From positions 682,001 to 746,000 of the forward strand of contig NZ_RHHV01000012.1 in assembly GCF_003710905.1 (NCBI RefSeq): DNA of 64,000 nucleotides. The letters are read 5' to 3'. Every line of letters starts with the position of its first letter. Position 1 is the first letter of the stretch. Both the position numbers and the translations under genes were made by a program. Source of the DNA: Brevibacillus parabrevis (lineage in GTDB: Bacteria > Bacillota > Bacilli > Brevibacillales > Brevibacillaceae). Under the pieces are notes generated by a model. The model did not search any database, was not told the origin of the DNA, and was given only the letters and a program-made list of their open reading frames with translations. Shown one piece after another: positions 52,549 through 61,387 of the stretch.

Positions 52549-52809
52549 GTGTCTGATGGACAGGAGAAAAAAGTCGTCGTGTGGGGGCGAGAAGGTTGCT
52601 CCTATTGTGAAAATGTGAAAGCTATTTTGGAAACGAACAACCAGCTGTACGAATGGATCGATGTAGCAGGAAAAGACGTGCTGCGCGACGTTTTGGAAGT
52701 CAAGTACGGCACGCGCTTGATTCCGCTGGTGGAGATTGGCGGCGAGGGGAAATATGAAGCCTTGCTCTACAACCAGCTGGATCGGCTGGAGTCTCTCCTG
52801 GATCGTTAG
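52549..52809 (+). CDS. Glutaredoxin family protein (CmoI/YtnI-like position)
   Basis: 86 residues: strand, then GREGCSYCENVKAIL with the C-S-Y-C redox site, and RLIPLVEIGG cis-Pro loop. The B. subtilis ytmI operon also holds a glutaredoxin-like gene (ytnI). GTG 52549 lies 7 nt after GGGAGGG; an ATG at 52543 is too close to it. First gene of the operon. Confidence 0.85.
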   Translation: MSDGQEKKVVVWGREGCSYCENVKAILETNNQLYEWIDVAGKDVLRDVLEVKYGTRLIPLVEIGGEGKYEALLYNQLDRLESLLDR

Positions 52810-52981
52810 TTCGTTAGTTGCTTCCTGGCCCGAACAACCGCACAAAAGACAAAAGGCAGCGGAAGCAACTTCCCATAACCGGATCGATAAGGCGACAGAC
52901 CGCTTGCGGTCACATTCCTTTTCAGGAAAACGTCCCGACGTGTTTCCAAAGAAAAAGTCAGCTTGGCTAGGAGGAGATTGG

Positions 52982-54073
52982 ATGGGAATCGGAGCGGCGG
53001 TTTGGAAGGAGCAGTCGCCGGCTGGCAGCCCGAGCGAGGCGAAAGAGGGCATGATCGCTTTTCAGCAAGTAAGCAAAACGTTTGAAAGCGGCGGCAAAAC
53101 CGTCGAAGCGTTGAAAGACGTCACGCTCACGGTGGAAAAAGGCGACATTTTTGGCGTCATCGGCTTTAGCGGGGCAGGAAAAAGCACCTTGCTGCGCACC
53201 GTCAATTTGCTGGAGCGTCCCACAGCTGGCTCCGTCATTGTCGACGGAAAAGACTTGAGCAAGCTTTCGGTCAAAGAGCTGAGAAGCGTCAAGAAAAACA
53301 TCGGCATGATTTTTCAGCAATTCAATCTGCTGGAGACCAAAACCGTGTTTGACAATGTAGCGATGCCGCTGGTGCTCGGCGACACGCCGAAAAAACAGAT
53401 TCGCGAGCGCGTCGATGAGCTGCTGTCTTTCGTCGGTTTGACGGACAAAGCGGGCAGTTACCCGAACCAGCTCTCCGGCGGCCAGAAGCAGCGTGTCGGG
53501 ATCGCCCGCGCTCTTGCGACCAACCCTTCGATTTTGTTGAGCGACGAGGCGACATCCGCACTCGACCCGCAGACGACCGAATCGATCTTGCAACTGTTGC
53601 AGCGCGTGAACAAAGAGTACAACATCACGATCTTGATGATCACGCATGAGATGAACGTCATCAAGGAGATTTGCAATCGCGTGGCCGTCATGGAGCATGG
53701 GGCGGTTGTCGAGCAAGGTAGCGTCCTCGATGTTTTTGCCAATCCGCAGACGGAAGTGGCACGCAATTTTGTCAAATCAGTCGTGCGCGATGATATTCCG
53801 CCAAGCGTGCACAAGCTGCTCGCAGCCAAACGGGGCAAGTCGAAAATTATCAAGATTCACTTCATCGGCGAAAGTACGGGACAGCCGATGCTCTCCCAGG
53901 TGGCCAAACGCTTCAACAGCGACGTGAACGTACTGTTTGGCAGCATCACAGAGCTTGCGGGCGTGCCTTTTGGCAATCTGATCGTGGAGCTTGCTGGCAA
54001 CGAGGCGGACATAGCCCGCGCGTATCACTACATTCAGCAACAAAATGTGACGGTGAAGGAGATTGTTTCGTGA
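52982..54073 (+). CDS. metN: MetN-type ABC transporter ATPase with NIL domain, copy 1
   Basis: 363 residues. Walker A GFSGAGKSTLLR, Q-loop MIFQQFNLLETKTV, signature LSGGQKQRVGIARAL, Walker B ILLSDEATSALDP and the H-loop MITHEMNVI are all intact. The last ~95 residues form a NIL domain (SKIIKIHFIGESTGQPMLSQ..., VPFGNLIVELAG), which senses substrate and inhibits transport in MetNI. A strong AGGAGGAG selects ATG 52982, giving about 23 extra N-terminal residues; ATG 53051 is the standard-length alternative. Confidence 0.93.
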   Translation: MGIGAAVWKEQSPAGSPSEAKEGMIAFQQVSKTFESGGKTVEALKDVTLTVEKGDIFGVIGFSGAGKSTLLRTVNLLERPTAGSVIVDGKDLSKLSVKELRSVKKNIGMIFQQFNLLETKTVFDNVAMPLVLGDTPKKQIRERVDELLSFVGLTDKAGSYPNQLSGGQKQRVGIARALATNPSILLSDEATSALDPQTTESILQLLQRVNKEYNITILMITHEMNVIKEICNRVAVMEHGAVVEQGSVLDVFANPQTEVARNFVKSVVRDDIPPSVHKLLAAKRGKSKIIKIHFIGESTGQPMLSQVAKRFNSDVNVLFGSITELAGVPFGNLIVELAGNEADIARAYHYIQQQNVTVKEIVS

Positions 54074-54723
54074 TGGAAGTCAGTTCTGAGCAAGTTTTTC
54101 AGGCGCTGTATGAAACGGTCTACATGGTAAGTGTGTCACTGGTGTTTGCGACCGTGATCGGTTTGCCGCTCGGCATTTTGCTCGTCGTCACCAGAAAAGG
54201 GCACATTTTGGAAAATTCGGCGATCTTCTCGGCCTTGAATCCGGTGATCAACGTGCTGCGTTCTGTGCCGTTCATTATTTTGCTGGTGGCGATTATTCCG
54301 TTCACACGTCTGGTGGTGGGAACGTCCATCGGGACGACCGCGGCGATTGTTCCGCTCGTGATCTACACGGGGCCGTACATCGCCCGCTTGGTGGAAAACT
54401 CGCTGCTGGAAATCAATCCCGGCATTATTGAAGCAGCCGAGGCGATGGGAGCGACTCCGCTGCAAATCATTTTCCGCTTCCTCATTCCCGAGACGCTCGG
54501 GTCTTTGATCCTCAGCATTACGACTGCAACGATCGGACTGATTGGTGCAACGGCGATGGCCGGAGCGGTTGGCGGCGGAGGAATTGGCGACCTGGCGATT
54601 ACATACGGGTACCAACGCTTCAGCACGATCACGATTGTGGCAACGGTCATCATTTTGGTCGTGCTCGTCCAGGGTATTCAATCATTGGGCAACGTGTTCG
54701 CCCGGAAAATCCGCCGAAATTAA
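54070..54723 (+). CDS. metI: MetI-type ABC transporter permease, copy 1
   Basis: 217 residues, five membrane helices, coupling-helix EAAEAMGATPLQIIFRFLIPE. GTG 54070 overlaps the metN stop; AAGGAG at 8 nt. ATG 54073 is possible. Confidence 0.92.
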   Translation: MMEVSSEQVFQALYETVYMVSVSLVFATVIGLPLGILLVVTRKGHILENSAIFSALNPVINVLRSVPFIILLVAIIPFTRLVVGTSIGTTAAIVPLVIYTGPYIARLVENSLLEINPGIIEAAEAMGATPLQIIFRFLIPETLGSLILSITTATIGLIGATAMAGAVGGGGIGDLAITYGYQRFSTITIVATVIILVVLVQGIQSLGNVFARKIRRN

Positions 54724-54758
54724 TCGAAACCTCGCAAAAGACAGGAGAGAAACCAACG

Positions 54759-55601
54759 ATGAAAAAGCTCGCCATTTCCATACTGCTGACCCTCGTGACG
54801 ATTGTCGCCGCAGGGTGCGGAAGCGCAGCAGACCAAAAAAGCTTGAAAATCGGGATTCGCGGCTCGGAATCGCGGACGTGGGAGTTCGTGAAAGAGCAGG
54901 CTGCCAAACAGGGGCTTGCCATCGAACTGGTGCAATTCAATGCCAACGTCAACCCGAATACGGTGCTGTTGGAAGGCGAGATCGACGCCAACGCTTTCCA
55001 GCACGTCGCTTTTCTCGATCAGTTCAATACGAAAAACAACTCGGAAATCGTTCCCGTCGGCTCGACGATCATCGCGCCGTTGGGCATTTACTCCGACAAG
55101 TACAAAAAAATCGAAGAAATCCCGGACGGGGCAAAAATCGCCCTGCCGAACGACGATTCCAACTGGGGCCGCTCGCTGCTTTTGCTCCAGGAAGCGGGCT
55201 TGATCAAAGTCGTTGACAACTTTGACGGCTTCGGCGGCCAAGACAAAATCAAAGAAAATCCGAAAAAGCTGGAAATCGTTCCGGTCGATCCGGCGACTAC
55301 GCCGCGCGTCATGAAAGACGTGGCCGCTTCGATCATCAACAACGGGACGGCGGTCGAAGCGGGCTTTTTGCTCAAAGACTCCATTTTTCACGAAAGCAAA
55401 ACCGCCAAGCCGTACATTAACGTGATCGCGACCACCAAGCAAAACGAGAACCGCGAAGAGTTGAAAAAGCTGGTCGCCGTGTACCAATCGAAAGAAGTAT
55501 CGGATTTTATCACCCAGACTTACAAAGGAAACTACATTCCGACACAAGTGACGGTCGAGGAGTTGAAAAACTTCAAAGACGCGTTTAAAAGCAAGCCGTA
55601 A
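54759..55601 (+). CDS. metQ: MetQ/NlpA-type binding lipoprotein, copy 1
   Basis: 280 residues with lipobox IVAAGCG. NlpA-family segments: LVQFNANVNPNTVLLEGEID, NAFQHVAFLDQFN, IALPNDDSNWGRSLLLLQEAG. It binds methionine or related amino acids. It lies 35 nt after metI. Ligand specificity may have shifted toward an S-alkylcysteine, from context. Confidence 0.92.
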   Translation: MKKLAISILLTLVTIVAAGCGSAADQKSLKIGIRGSESRTWEFVKEQAAKQGLAIELVQFNANVNPNTVLLEGEIDANAFQHVAFLDQFNTKNNSEIVPVGSTIIAPLGIYSDKYKKIEEIPDGAKIALPNDDSNWGRSLLLLQEAGLIKVVDNFDGFGGQDKIKENPKKLEIVPVDPATTPRVMKDVAASIINNGTAVEAGFLLKDSIFHESKTAKPYINVIATTKQNENREELKKLVAVYQSKEVSDFITQTYKGNYIPTQVTVEELKNFKDAFKSKP

Positions 55602-55656
55602 AGCCGTTTGAACAGCAAAGCAGCAAATTTTATGCAGGAGGAAGGGGAGCAGTGCC

Positions 55657-57012
55657 ATGCCGCAAAAAAGACAGATTCACTTGTCCGCCTATCTGGTAGG
55701 GACCGGGATTCACGTCGCCTCCTGGCGTCTGCCGGAAGCGCGAAAAAATGCCAGCATTGACATCGAATACTACAAATATTTGGCGCAGACAGCCGAGCGG
55801 GGCAAGTTCGACATCGCATTCATCGCGGATAGCCTGGCGGTGAACGAAGACTCGCACCCGAATATTTTGAACCGTTTCGAGCCGACGACATTGCTCGCTG
55901 CCCTCGCTGGCGCGACCAGTAAAATCGGCTTGGTCGCCACGGCGTCGACGACGTATTACGAACCGTACAACCTCGCGCGCCTGTTCGCCTCCGTCGACCA
56001 CATCAGCAACGGCCGCGCGGGCTGGAACATGGTGACGACCGGAGACGCTACCGGGGAGACGGGACGCAATTTCAGCCGCAATAACCACCTGGAGCACGAT
56101 CACCGTTACGAGTGGGCTGAGGAGTTCATCGATGTCGTTCAAGGCTTGTGGGATTCCTGGGAAGACGACGCTTTTGTCCAGGACAAGGAAACGGGCGTCT
56201 TTTTCGACCCGAATAAGCTGCATCGACTCCATTACAAAGGGACGTACTATTCGGTCCAGGGGCCGCTGAATATCGGCCGATCGAGACAGGGGCAGCCCGT
56301 TATCGTGCAGGCAGGCGCGTCTGAGCCAGGACAAAGGCTGGCAGCGCGTACCGCCGAAGTGGTCTTCTCGCATGTCAAAGATTTTGAACGCGCCAAAGCG
56401 TTTTACCGCAGCTTGAAAAGCAAGCTGGCCGATTACGGTCGCACGCCTGACCAGCTGCATATTTTGCAAGGCATTTCGCCGATCGTCGCGGATACGAAGG
56501 AAGAAGCGGAAGCGATTCATCGCAGTCTGCACGACTTGCTTTTGCCGGAGCAAGGGCTGCGCTTTTTGTCCGGCTACTTGGGCAAGGTCGATTTCAGCAA
56601 ATACTCGCTGGACACCCCGGCAAAAGAAGTGGAGTTCCCGCAAGACAACGGGATTCAAAGTCATTTTGAGTGGATGACAGATTTGATCCGCCAAAAAAAT
56701 CCGACTTTGCGCGAGTTGTACGCCCTGCTCGAAGGCGGCCCCAATCGCGAGCTGATCGGCACGCCAGAACAAATTGCCGACGTGCTGGAAAAGTGGTTTA
56801 CCCAAGGGGCGGCAGACGGTTTCATGTTTATCGCTCCGGTTTTGCCGCAAGGTTTGGAAGCTTTCGTGGACAAAGTCATCCCGCTGTTGCAGGAAAGAGG
56901 CTTGTATCGCCACGATTACGAGGGCGATACGCTGCGGGAGCATCTCGGGCTGGAAAAACCGTACAACCGCTTGGCCGTGCGCAGCCGGGCATTAAGCAAA
57001 GTCGAGTCCTGA
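55657..57012 (+). CDS. DszA/NtaA-type FMN-dependent monooxygenase, copy 2 (CmoJ/YxeK-like)
   Basis: 451 residues, same family as the 49640 gene: LSAYLVGTGIHVASWRLPEA, NGRAGWNMVTTGDATGETGR, NFSRNNHLEHDHRYEWAEEF, and VIVQAGASEPGQRLAART. Both copies end alike (ERGLYRHDYEGDTLREHLGL here, [20 protein letters not shown] there), so they are paralogues. It follows metQ by 55 nt and precedes the M20 deacylase, the same partnership as in B. subtilis ytn and yxe operons. Confidence 0.92.
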   Translation: MPQKRQIHLSAYLVGTGIHVASWRLPEARKNASIDIEYYKYLAQTAERGKFDIAFIADSLAVNEDSHPNILNRFEPTTLLAALAGATSKIGLVATASTTYYEPYNLARLFASVDHISNGRAGWNMVTTGDATGETGRNFSRNNHLEHDHRYEWAEEFIDVVQGLWDSWEDDAFVQDKETGVFFDPNKLHRLHYKGTYYSVQGPLNIGRSRQGQPVIVQAGASEPGQRLAARTAEVVFSHVKDFERAKAFYRSLKSKLADYGRTPDQLHILQGISPIVADTKEEAEAIHRSLHDLLLPEQGLRFLSGYLGKVDFSKYSLDTPAKEVEFPQDNGIQSHFEWMTDLIRQKNPTLRELYALLEGGPNRELIGTPEQIADVLEKWFTQGAADGFMFIAPVLPQGLEAFVDKVIPLLQERGLYRHDYEGDTLREHLGLEKPYNRLAVRSRALSKVES

Positions 57013-57055
57013 ACGTAGCAGCAGGTCAGGTGACAGAAGAAAGGAGAGGTTCAGG

Positions 57056-58213
57056 ATGAGCACAGAAACGCAGGAGCTGACACGAACCGATTGGGAGCAA
57101 AAGCTGATCGCGATTCGCAGGCAGCTGCATCAATACCCGGAAGTGGCCTACGAAGAATTTGAAACGACCCGTTCGATTCGGGAGTGGCTGACAGAAGCGG
57201 GGATTCGCCTGATCGAGCTGCCGCTGGCAACAGGTGTCGTGGCAGAAATCGGGGGCAAAAACGCTGGCCCTGTGATCGCCTTGCGTGCCGACATCGACGC
57301 GTTGCCGATTCAGGAGGAGACGGGGCTGCCCTATGCTTCAACCATCGTCGGAAACATGCACGCTTGCGGGCACGACTTTCACACCGCCGTCATCCTGGGC
57401 GCTGCTTTTTTGCTGAAGCAGCAGGAGGAAAAGTTGCCCGGAACGGTGCGTCTGCTGTTTCAGCCAGCAGAAGAAAAAGGTACGGGCGCCGCGCTTTTGA
57501 TGGAAAAGGGCGCTTTGGACGGCGTGACGGCGATCTTCGGGCTGCACAACAAACCTGATCTGGAAGTCGGGACCGTCGGGATCAAGCCGGGAGCGTTGAT
57601 GGCAAGTGTCGATGGCTTCGATATCGAGGTGGAAGGGCTTGGTACGCATGCGGCAATTCCTCATGCCGGAATCGATCCGATTGTCGCCGCGTCGCAGATC
57701 GTGACCGCGCTGCAATCGATTGTCAGCCGCAACGTCAGCCCGCTGGAAAATGCGGTCGTCAGCGTGACGACGATCCACGGAGGGACGACCTGGAACGTGA
57801 TCCCGGATAAGGTCGCTCTCGGCGGCACAGTCCGCACGTTTCGGGAGGAAGTCCGGCAGAAAATCCCGGGGCGCATTCGGGCGATCATCGAGGGAGTCGC
57901 TGCGGCATACGGGGCGAAAGTGAGCCTGCGCTGGTTCAAAGGCCCGCCTTCCGTGCAAAACGACGGCCCTTTGACCAAACTGGCGGCCGAAACAGCGGAG
58001 AAGCTCGGCTTGCAAGTCGTCACGCCTGAGCCGTCCGCCGCAGGGGAAGATTTCGCCTATTATCAGCAAAAAATTCCCGGCGTGTTCGTTTTCGTCGGAA
58101 CATCCGGGACAAACGAATGGCATCATCCCGGATTTACCGTAGATGAACGGGCGATTGCGATTAGCGCGAACTATTTTGCCGAGCTGGCCTGGCGTGCTCT
58201 GAAAGGCGGGTGA
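57056..58213 (+). CDS. M20 family amidohydrolase (YxeP/YtnL/SndA-like N-deacylase)
   Basis: 385 residues. Metal-binding motifs: RADIDALP, NMHACGHDFHTA, FQPAEEKGTGAALLMEKGAL and ASAAGEDFAYY-like SAAGEDFAYYQQKIPG; GLHNKPDLEVG follows. Such enzymes remove N-acetyl groups from amino acids. In the known pathway the N-acetylated sulfur compound is deacylated after C-S cleavage to give cysteine. Starts after AAAGGAGAGG. Confidence 0.9.
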   Translation: MSTETQELTRTDWEQKLIAIRRQLHQYPEVAYEEFETTRSIREWLTEAGIRLIELPLATGVVAEIGGKNAGPVIALRADIDALPIQEETGLPYASTIVGNMHACGHDFHTAVILGAAFLLKQQEEKLPGTVRLLFQPAEEKGTGAALLMEKGALDGVTAIFGLHNKPDLEVGTVGIKPGALMASVDGFDIEVEGLGTHAAIPHAGIDPIVAASQIVTALQSIVSRNVSPLENAVVSVTTIHGGTTWNVIPDKVALGGTVRTFREEVRQKIPGRIRAIIEGVAAAYGAKVSLRWFKGPPSVQNDGPLTKLAAETAEKLGLQVVTPEPSAAGEDFAYYQQKIPGVFVFVGTSGTNEWHHPGFTVDERAIAISANYFAELAWRALKGG

Positions 58214-58222
58214 GAGTAGCAG

Positions 58223-59008
58223 ATGATCCACATTAGCAACTTGAGCAAATCATACAAAACCGCCAAAGGCGTCATTCCCGTTTTGCAAAACATCGATCTG
58301 TTCATCCCCAAGGGCGACATCTTCGGAATCATCGGCTTTTCCGGGGCGGGCAAATCGACCTTGATCCGTTGCTTGAATCGGCTGGAAGAGCCGGATTCGG
58401 GCACCATCGAGATCGGGGGAAAAGTGATTACCGATTTGCCGGAAAAGGAACTGCGGCAGGCGCGGCAAAAAATCGGCATGATTTTTCAGCAATTCAACCT
58501 GCTTGACGCGCGCACCGTTTTTCAAAATGTCGCTTTTCCGCTGGAGGTGGCGGGGCATCCGAAGCCGTTCATCCGCGCCCGGGTCCGAGAAATTCTCGAC
58601 CTGGTGCAGCTTGGCGACAAGGAGAACGTCTATCCGTTTCAGTTGAGCGGCGGGCAAAAGCAGCGCGTCGGCATCGCCCGCGCGCTCGTCAACCAGCCTG
58701 ATCTGTTGCTCAGCGACGAAGCGACATCCGCTCTCGATCCGCAGACGACTTATTCCATCCTGGAGCTTTTGCGCGAGATCAACCGCCAGCTCAAGCTGAC
58801 GATCGTGCTCATTACCCACGAGCTGGACGTACTCCAGCATGTGTGCAACAACATGGCGGTAATTGAAAATGGCCGAATCGTCGAAACCGGGACGGTGGAG
58901 AAATTTTTCCTCAACCCGGAAAGCGACACGGCGAAGCGCTTCGTCCATATTATCGATCATTACCGGGAGAAGCGGAGCGTAATGGAAGGAGTCGGGGCAG
59001 GCATATGA
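58223..59008 (+). CDS. metN: MetN-type ABC transporter ATPase lacking the NIL domain, copy 2
   Basis: 261 residues with all ATPase motifs (GFSGAGKSTLIR, MIFQQFNLLDARTV, LSGGQKQRVGIARAL, LLLSDEATSALDP, LITHELDVL) but it ends about 80 residues sooner than copy 1, so the C-terminal regulatory NIL domain is absent. It therefore may escape substrate trans-inhibition. The ribosome site is weak and lies right after the M20 stop. Confidence 0.9.
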   Translation: MIHISNLSKSYKTAKGVIPVLQNIDLFIPKGDIFGIIGFSGAGKSTLIRCLNRLEEPDSGTIEIGGKVITDLPEKELRQARQKIGMIFQQFNLLDARTVFQNVAFPLEVAGHPKPFIRARVREILDLVQLGDKENVYPFQLSGGQKQRVGIARALVNQPDLLLSDEATSALDPQTTYSILELLREINRQLKLTIVLITHELDVLQHVCNNMAVIENGRIVETGTVEKFFLNPESDTAKRFVHIIDHYREKRSVMEGVGAGI

Positions 59009-59673
59009 ACAACGATCTGATTGACTTGCTCTGGGAAGGGCTATTGGAGACGCTTTACATGGTTTTTTGGTCGTCTTTGTTTGCGCTCGCGATGGGCGTC
59101 GTGCTGGGAGTCACGCTAGTTGTTACCGACAAAGGAGGCATTCTCGAAGCGCCAAAGCTGAACAAGGTCATCAGTACCGTAATTAACGGTGTCCGCTCTC
59201 TTCCATTGATCATTTTGATCGTCCTGCTGTTGCCTTTGTCGCGCCTGATCGTCGGTACGACGCTTGGGCCAACGGCGGCGATTGTCTCCTTGTCGATCGG
59301 TGCCGCTCCTTTTCTCGGACGAATTATCGAAAGCGCGTTGAAAGAAGTGAGCGCCGGGAAGATTGAGGCCGCCAAGGCGGTCGGTGCTACTCCGTTCACG
59401 ATCATTTTTCGCGTGCTGATTCCCGAGGCGATGCCAGCCCTCGTGCGCGGAATTACGATCGGAATTATCGGGATCACCGAGTTTACGGCTGTAGCAGGGG
59501 CGATTGGGGCAGGCGGGCTTGGCAGCCTGGCGATCCGTTTCGGCTATCAGCGCTTTCGCGAGGATGTGCTGATCGCCACGGTCCTGCTCATTATTTTGCT
59601 CGTGCAAATCATTCAATGGTCGGGCGATTTGCTCGTCAAATCGATCAACAAGAAGCGGTACAAATTCGAATAA
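59005..59673 (+). CDS. metI: MetI-type ABC transporter permease, copy 2
   Basis: 222 residues, five membrane helices, coupling helix EAAKAVGATPFTIIFRVLIPE. Its ATG overlaps the metN stop as ATGA. Clearly paralogous to 54070-54723. Confidence 0.92.
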   Translation: MNNDLIDLLWEGLLETLYMVFWSSLFALAMGVVLGVTLVVTDKGGILEAPKLNKVISTVINGVRSLPLIILIVLLLPLSRLIVGTTLGPTAAIVSLSIGAAPFLGRIIESALKEVSAGKIEAAKAVGATPFTIIFRVLIPEAMPALVRGITIGIIGITEFTAVAGAIGAGGLGSLAIRFGYQRFREDVLIATVLLIILLVQIIQWSGDLLVKSINKKRYKFE

Positions 59674-59725
59674 AGCCAGCGTGAGCGAAAAAAATCAGAG
59701 ATTCATCACTAGAGGAGTGGAACGT

Positions 59726-60616
59726 ATGAGAAAAAAAGGTCTTGGGGTCATTTTTAGTGTACTTGTCGCATTCAGCATGGTAGCAGCAGGGTGCGGCTCA
59801 GGTTCCGGTTCCGGCGCATCGGGCAGCCAGTCGTCCAGTTCGGCTCCCGCAGCACCAGCCCAGTCCGGCTCCGGGCAGGCGGCAGAACCAGCCAAAGAAG
59901 TCACCTTGAAGGTTGGCGCAGCCCCTGTCCCGCACGCGGAAATTTTGGAGTTCGTGAAGCCAAAGCTGAAAGAGCAGGGCGTGAATTTGGAAGTCGTCGT
60001 TCTCGATGACGAGGGACAGCTGAATCCGGCTTTGCAAGACAAGCAGATTGACGCGAACTTTTTCCAGCACGTCCCGTATCTGGATTCGATCAAAACCGAA
60101 AAAGGCTATGACTTTGCGGTGACGACAAAAGTTCACGTAGAACCGATCGGATTTTACTCTGACAAGCTCAAATCCAAGGACGAGATTCAGGAAGGGGCGA
60201 AAATCGGCATTCCGAACAACCCGTCCAACGAATACCGCGCGTTGATCTTGTTGCAGGAACAAGGCTGGATCAAGCTGAAAGACGGTCTGACAACCTATCA
60301 GGCGACGCCAAAGGATATCGCGGAGAATCCGAAAAAACTGGAGTTCATCGAAGCGGAAGCATCCACATTGCCGCGAGTTTTGCCCGACCTCGCTGGCGCG
60401 GTGATCAATACAAACGTCGTGCTGGAAGCGAAAATCGATCCGAAGAGCGCTCTGTTCCGGGAAGGGGCGAACTCGCCATACGCCAACGTGATTACGGTTC
60501 GCAAAGGCGACGAAAACCGGGACGAGATCAAAAAGCTGGATGCCGTTCTTACTTCACCTGAGGTCAAAAAGTTCATTGAAGACAAATACGGTGTCGCTGT
60601 CGTTCCCGCTTTTTAA
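59726..60616 (+). CDS. metQ: MetQ/NlpA-type binding lipoprotein, copy 2
   Basis: 296 residues with lipobox MVAAGCG and a Ser/Gly/Ala-rich linker before the fold: KVGAAPVPHAEILEFVKPKL, VVLDDEGQLNPALQDKQID, ANFFQHVPYLDSI. ATG 59726 after AGAGGAGTGG is preferred over a GTG 45 nt upstream. It differs enough from copy 1 to suggest a different ligand. Confidence 0.92.
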   Translation: MRKKGLGVIFSVLVAFSMVAAGCGSGSGSGASGSQSSSSAPAAPAQSGSGQAAEPAKEVTLKVGAAPVPHAEILEFVKPKLKEQGVNLEVVVLDDEGQLNPALQDKQIDANFFQHVPYLDSIKTEKGYDFAVTTKVHVEPIGFYSDKLKSKDEIQEGAKIGIPNNPSNEYRALILLQEQGWIKLKDGLTTYQATPKDIAENPKKLEFIEAEASTLPRVLPDLAGAVINTNVVLEAKIDPKSALFREGANSPYANVITVRKGDENRDEIKKLDAVLTSPEVKKFIEDKYGVAVVPAF

Positions 60617-60645
60617 CTGGTCCGGGAGAAGGGAGCAAGTCGACC

Positions 60646-61185
60646 ATGACGGAAAATCAGCGAGCAAAAGCCATTCGCATCCGCGATGCACGAGGCGAGG
60701 ATCAGGAGCAGATCAAACAGCATTTGCTCGAAGCGTACACGCAGTACGAGCAGCTGCTGTCGGTAGAGCGATGGACGCGCTACAAGCAGGAGATCGAAGA
60801 ATCCGCGCAAGGACGCCAGACGATTGCTTTTCTTGTTGCAGACTGGGGCGATGAAATCGTCGGCAGCGTCCAGTTGTTCGCTTCGGCGCAGTCGGCGTAC
60901 AATCGGCCTGAGCTGGAAATTCATACGCCGATCATCCGTTTTCTGGCCGTATCGCCAAAAGCGCGAGGAAACGGAATCGCCGAACGGCTGATCGAGGAAG
61001 TCGTCCGGCGCTCCCGCGACCTGGGAGCTGCGACCTTGCACCTGCACACGACAGACATGATGGCAGCGGCCGTCAAGCTGTACGAGCGACTCGGATTCGC
61101 TCGTGCGGTCGAGAAAGACTTTTTCAACGGGGAAACACACGTCAAAAGCTATTGGCTGCGGCTGGACGAGGCGAGGGTGGGGTGA
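60646..61185 (+). CDS. GNAT N-acetyltransferase (SnaA/SnaB-like role suggested)
   Basis: 179 residues: IRIRDARGEDQEQIKQHLLEAY, then the acetyl-CoA loop FLAVSPKARGNGIAERLIEEVV and LYERLGFARAVEKDFF. Last gene of the sulfur operon, 29 nt after metQ. In B. subtilis an acetyltransferase (SnaA/YtmI or SnaB/YxeL) N-acetylates the S-alkylcysteine before oxidation, so this is the obvious candidate, by context only. Confidence 0.85.
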   Translation: MTENQRAKAIRIRDARGEDQEQIKQHLLEAYTQYEQLLSVERWTRYKQEIEESAQGRQTIAFLVADWGDEIVGSVQLFASAQSAYNRPELEIHTPIIRFLAVSPKARGNGIAERLIEEVVRRSRDLGAATLHLHTTDMMAAAVKLYERLGFARAVEKDFFNGETHVKSYWLRLDEARVG

Positions 61186-61202
61186 CGCAGGCAAGCTGAG
61201 CA

Positions 61203-61300
61203 ACCAACATAGCGTGTTAGGGAGCGAGTGCTTCGTATCCGGCACCAAATAGCGTGCCAAGGAGTCTTACTCCCAGCCAACACCAAATAGCGCGAAGCTG
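61203..61300. repeat. Three imperfect tandem repeats, ~40 nt period
   Basis: The core ACCAA(C)ATAGCG recurs at 61203, 61244 and 61282, followed by variable G-rich sequence. They lie between the GNAT gene and its terminator. Purpose unknown. Confidence 0.6.
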
Positions 61301-61326
61301 CGATTATCCCCCATCCCGCACATATG

Positions 61327-61369
61327 AAAGCCCTGATGAGAGCAAGTCGTCATCAGGGCTGTTTTTTTG
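61327..61369. terminator. Intrinsic terminator of the sulfur operon
   Basis: AGCCCTGATGA pairs with TCATCAGGGCT over 10 nt, then GTTTTTTT. Confidence 0.88.
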
Positions 61370-61387
61370 CCTGTCCCGTTGCGTGGG

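Noticed and set aside
55630..56943. 437-codon minus-strand frame
   Set aside because: Antisense to the second flavin monooxygenase.
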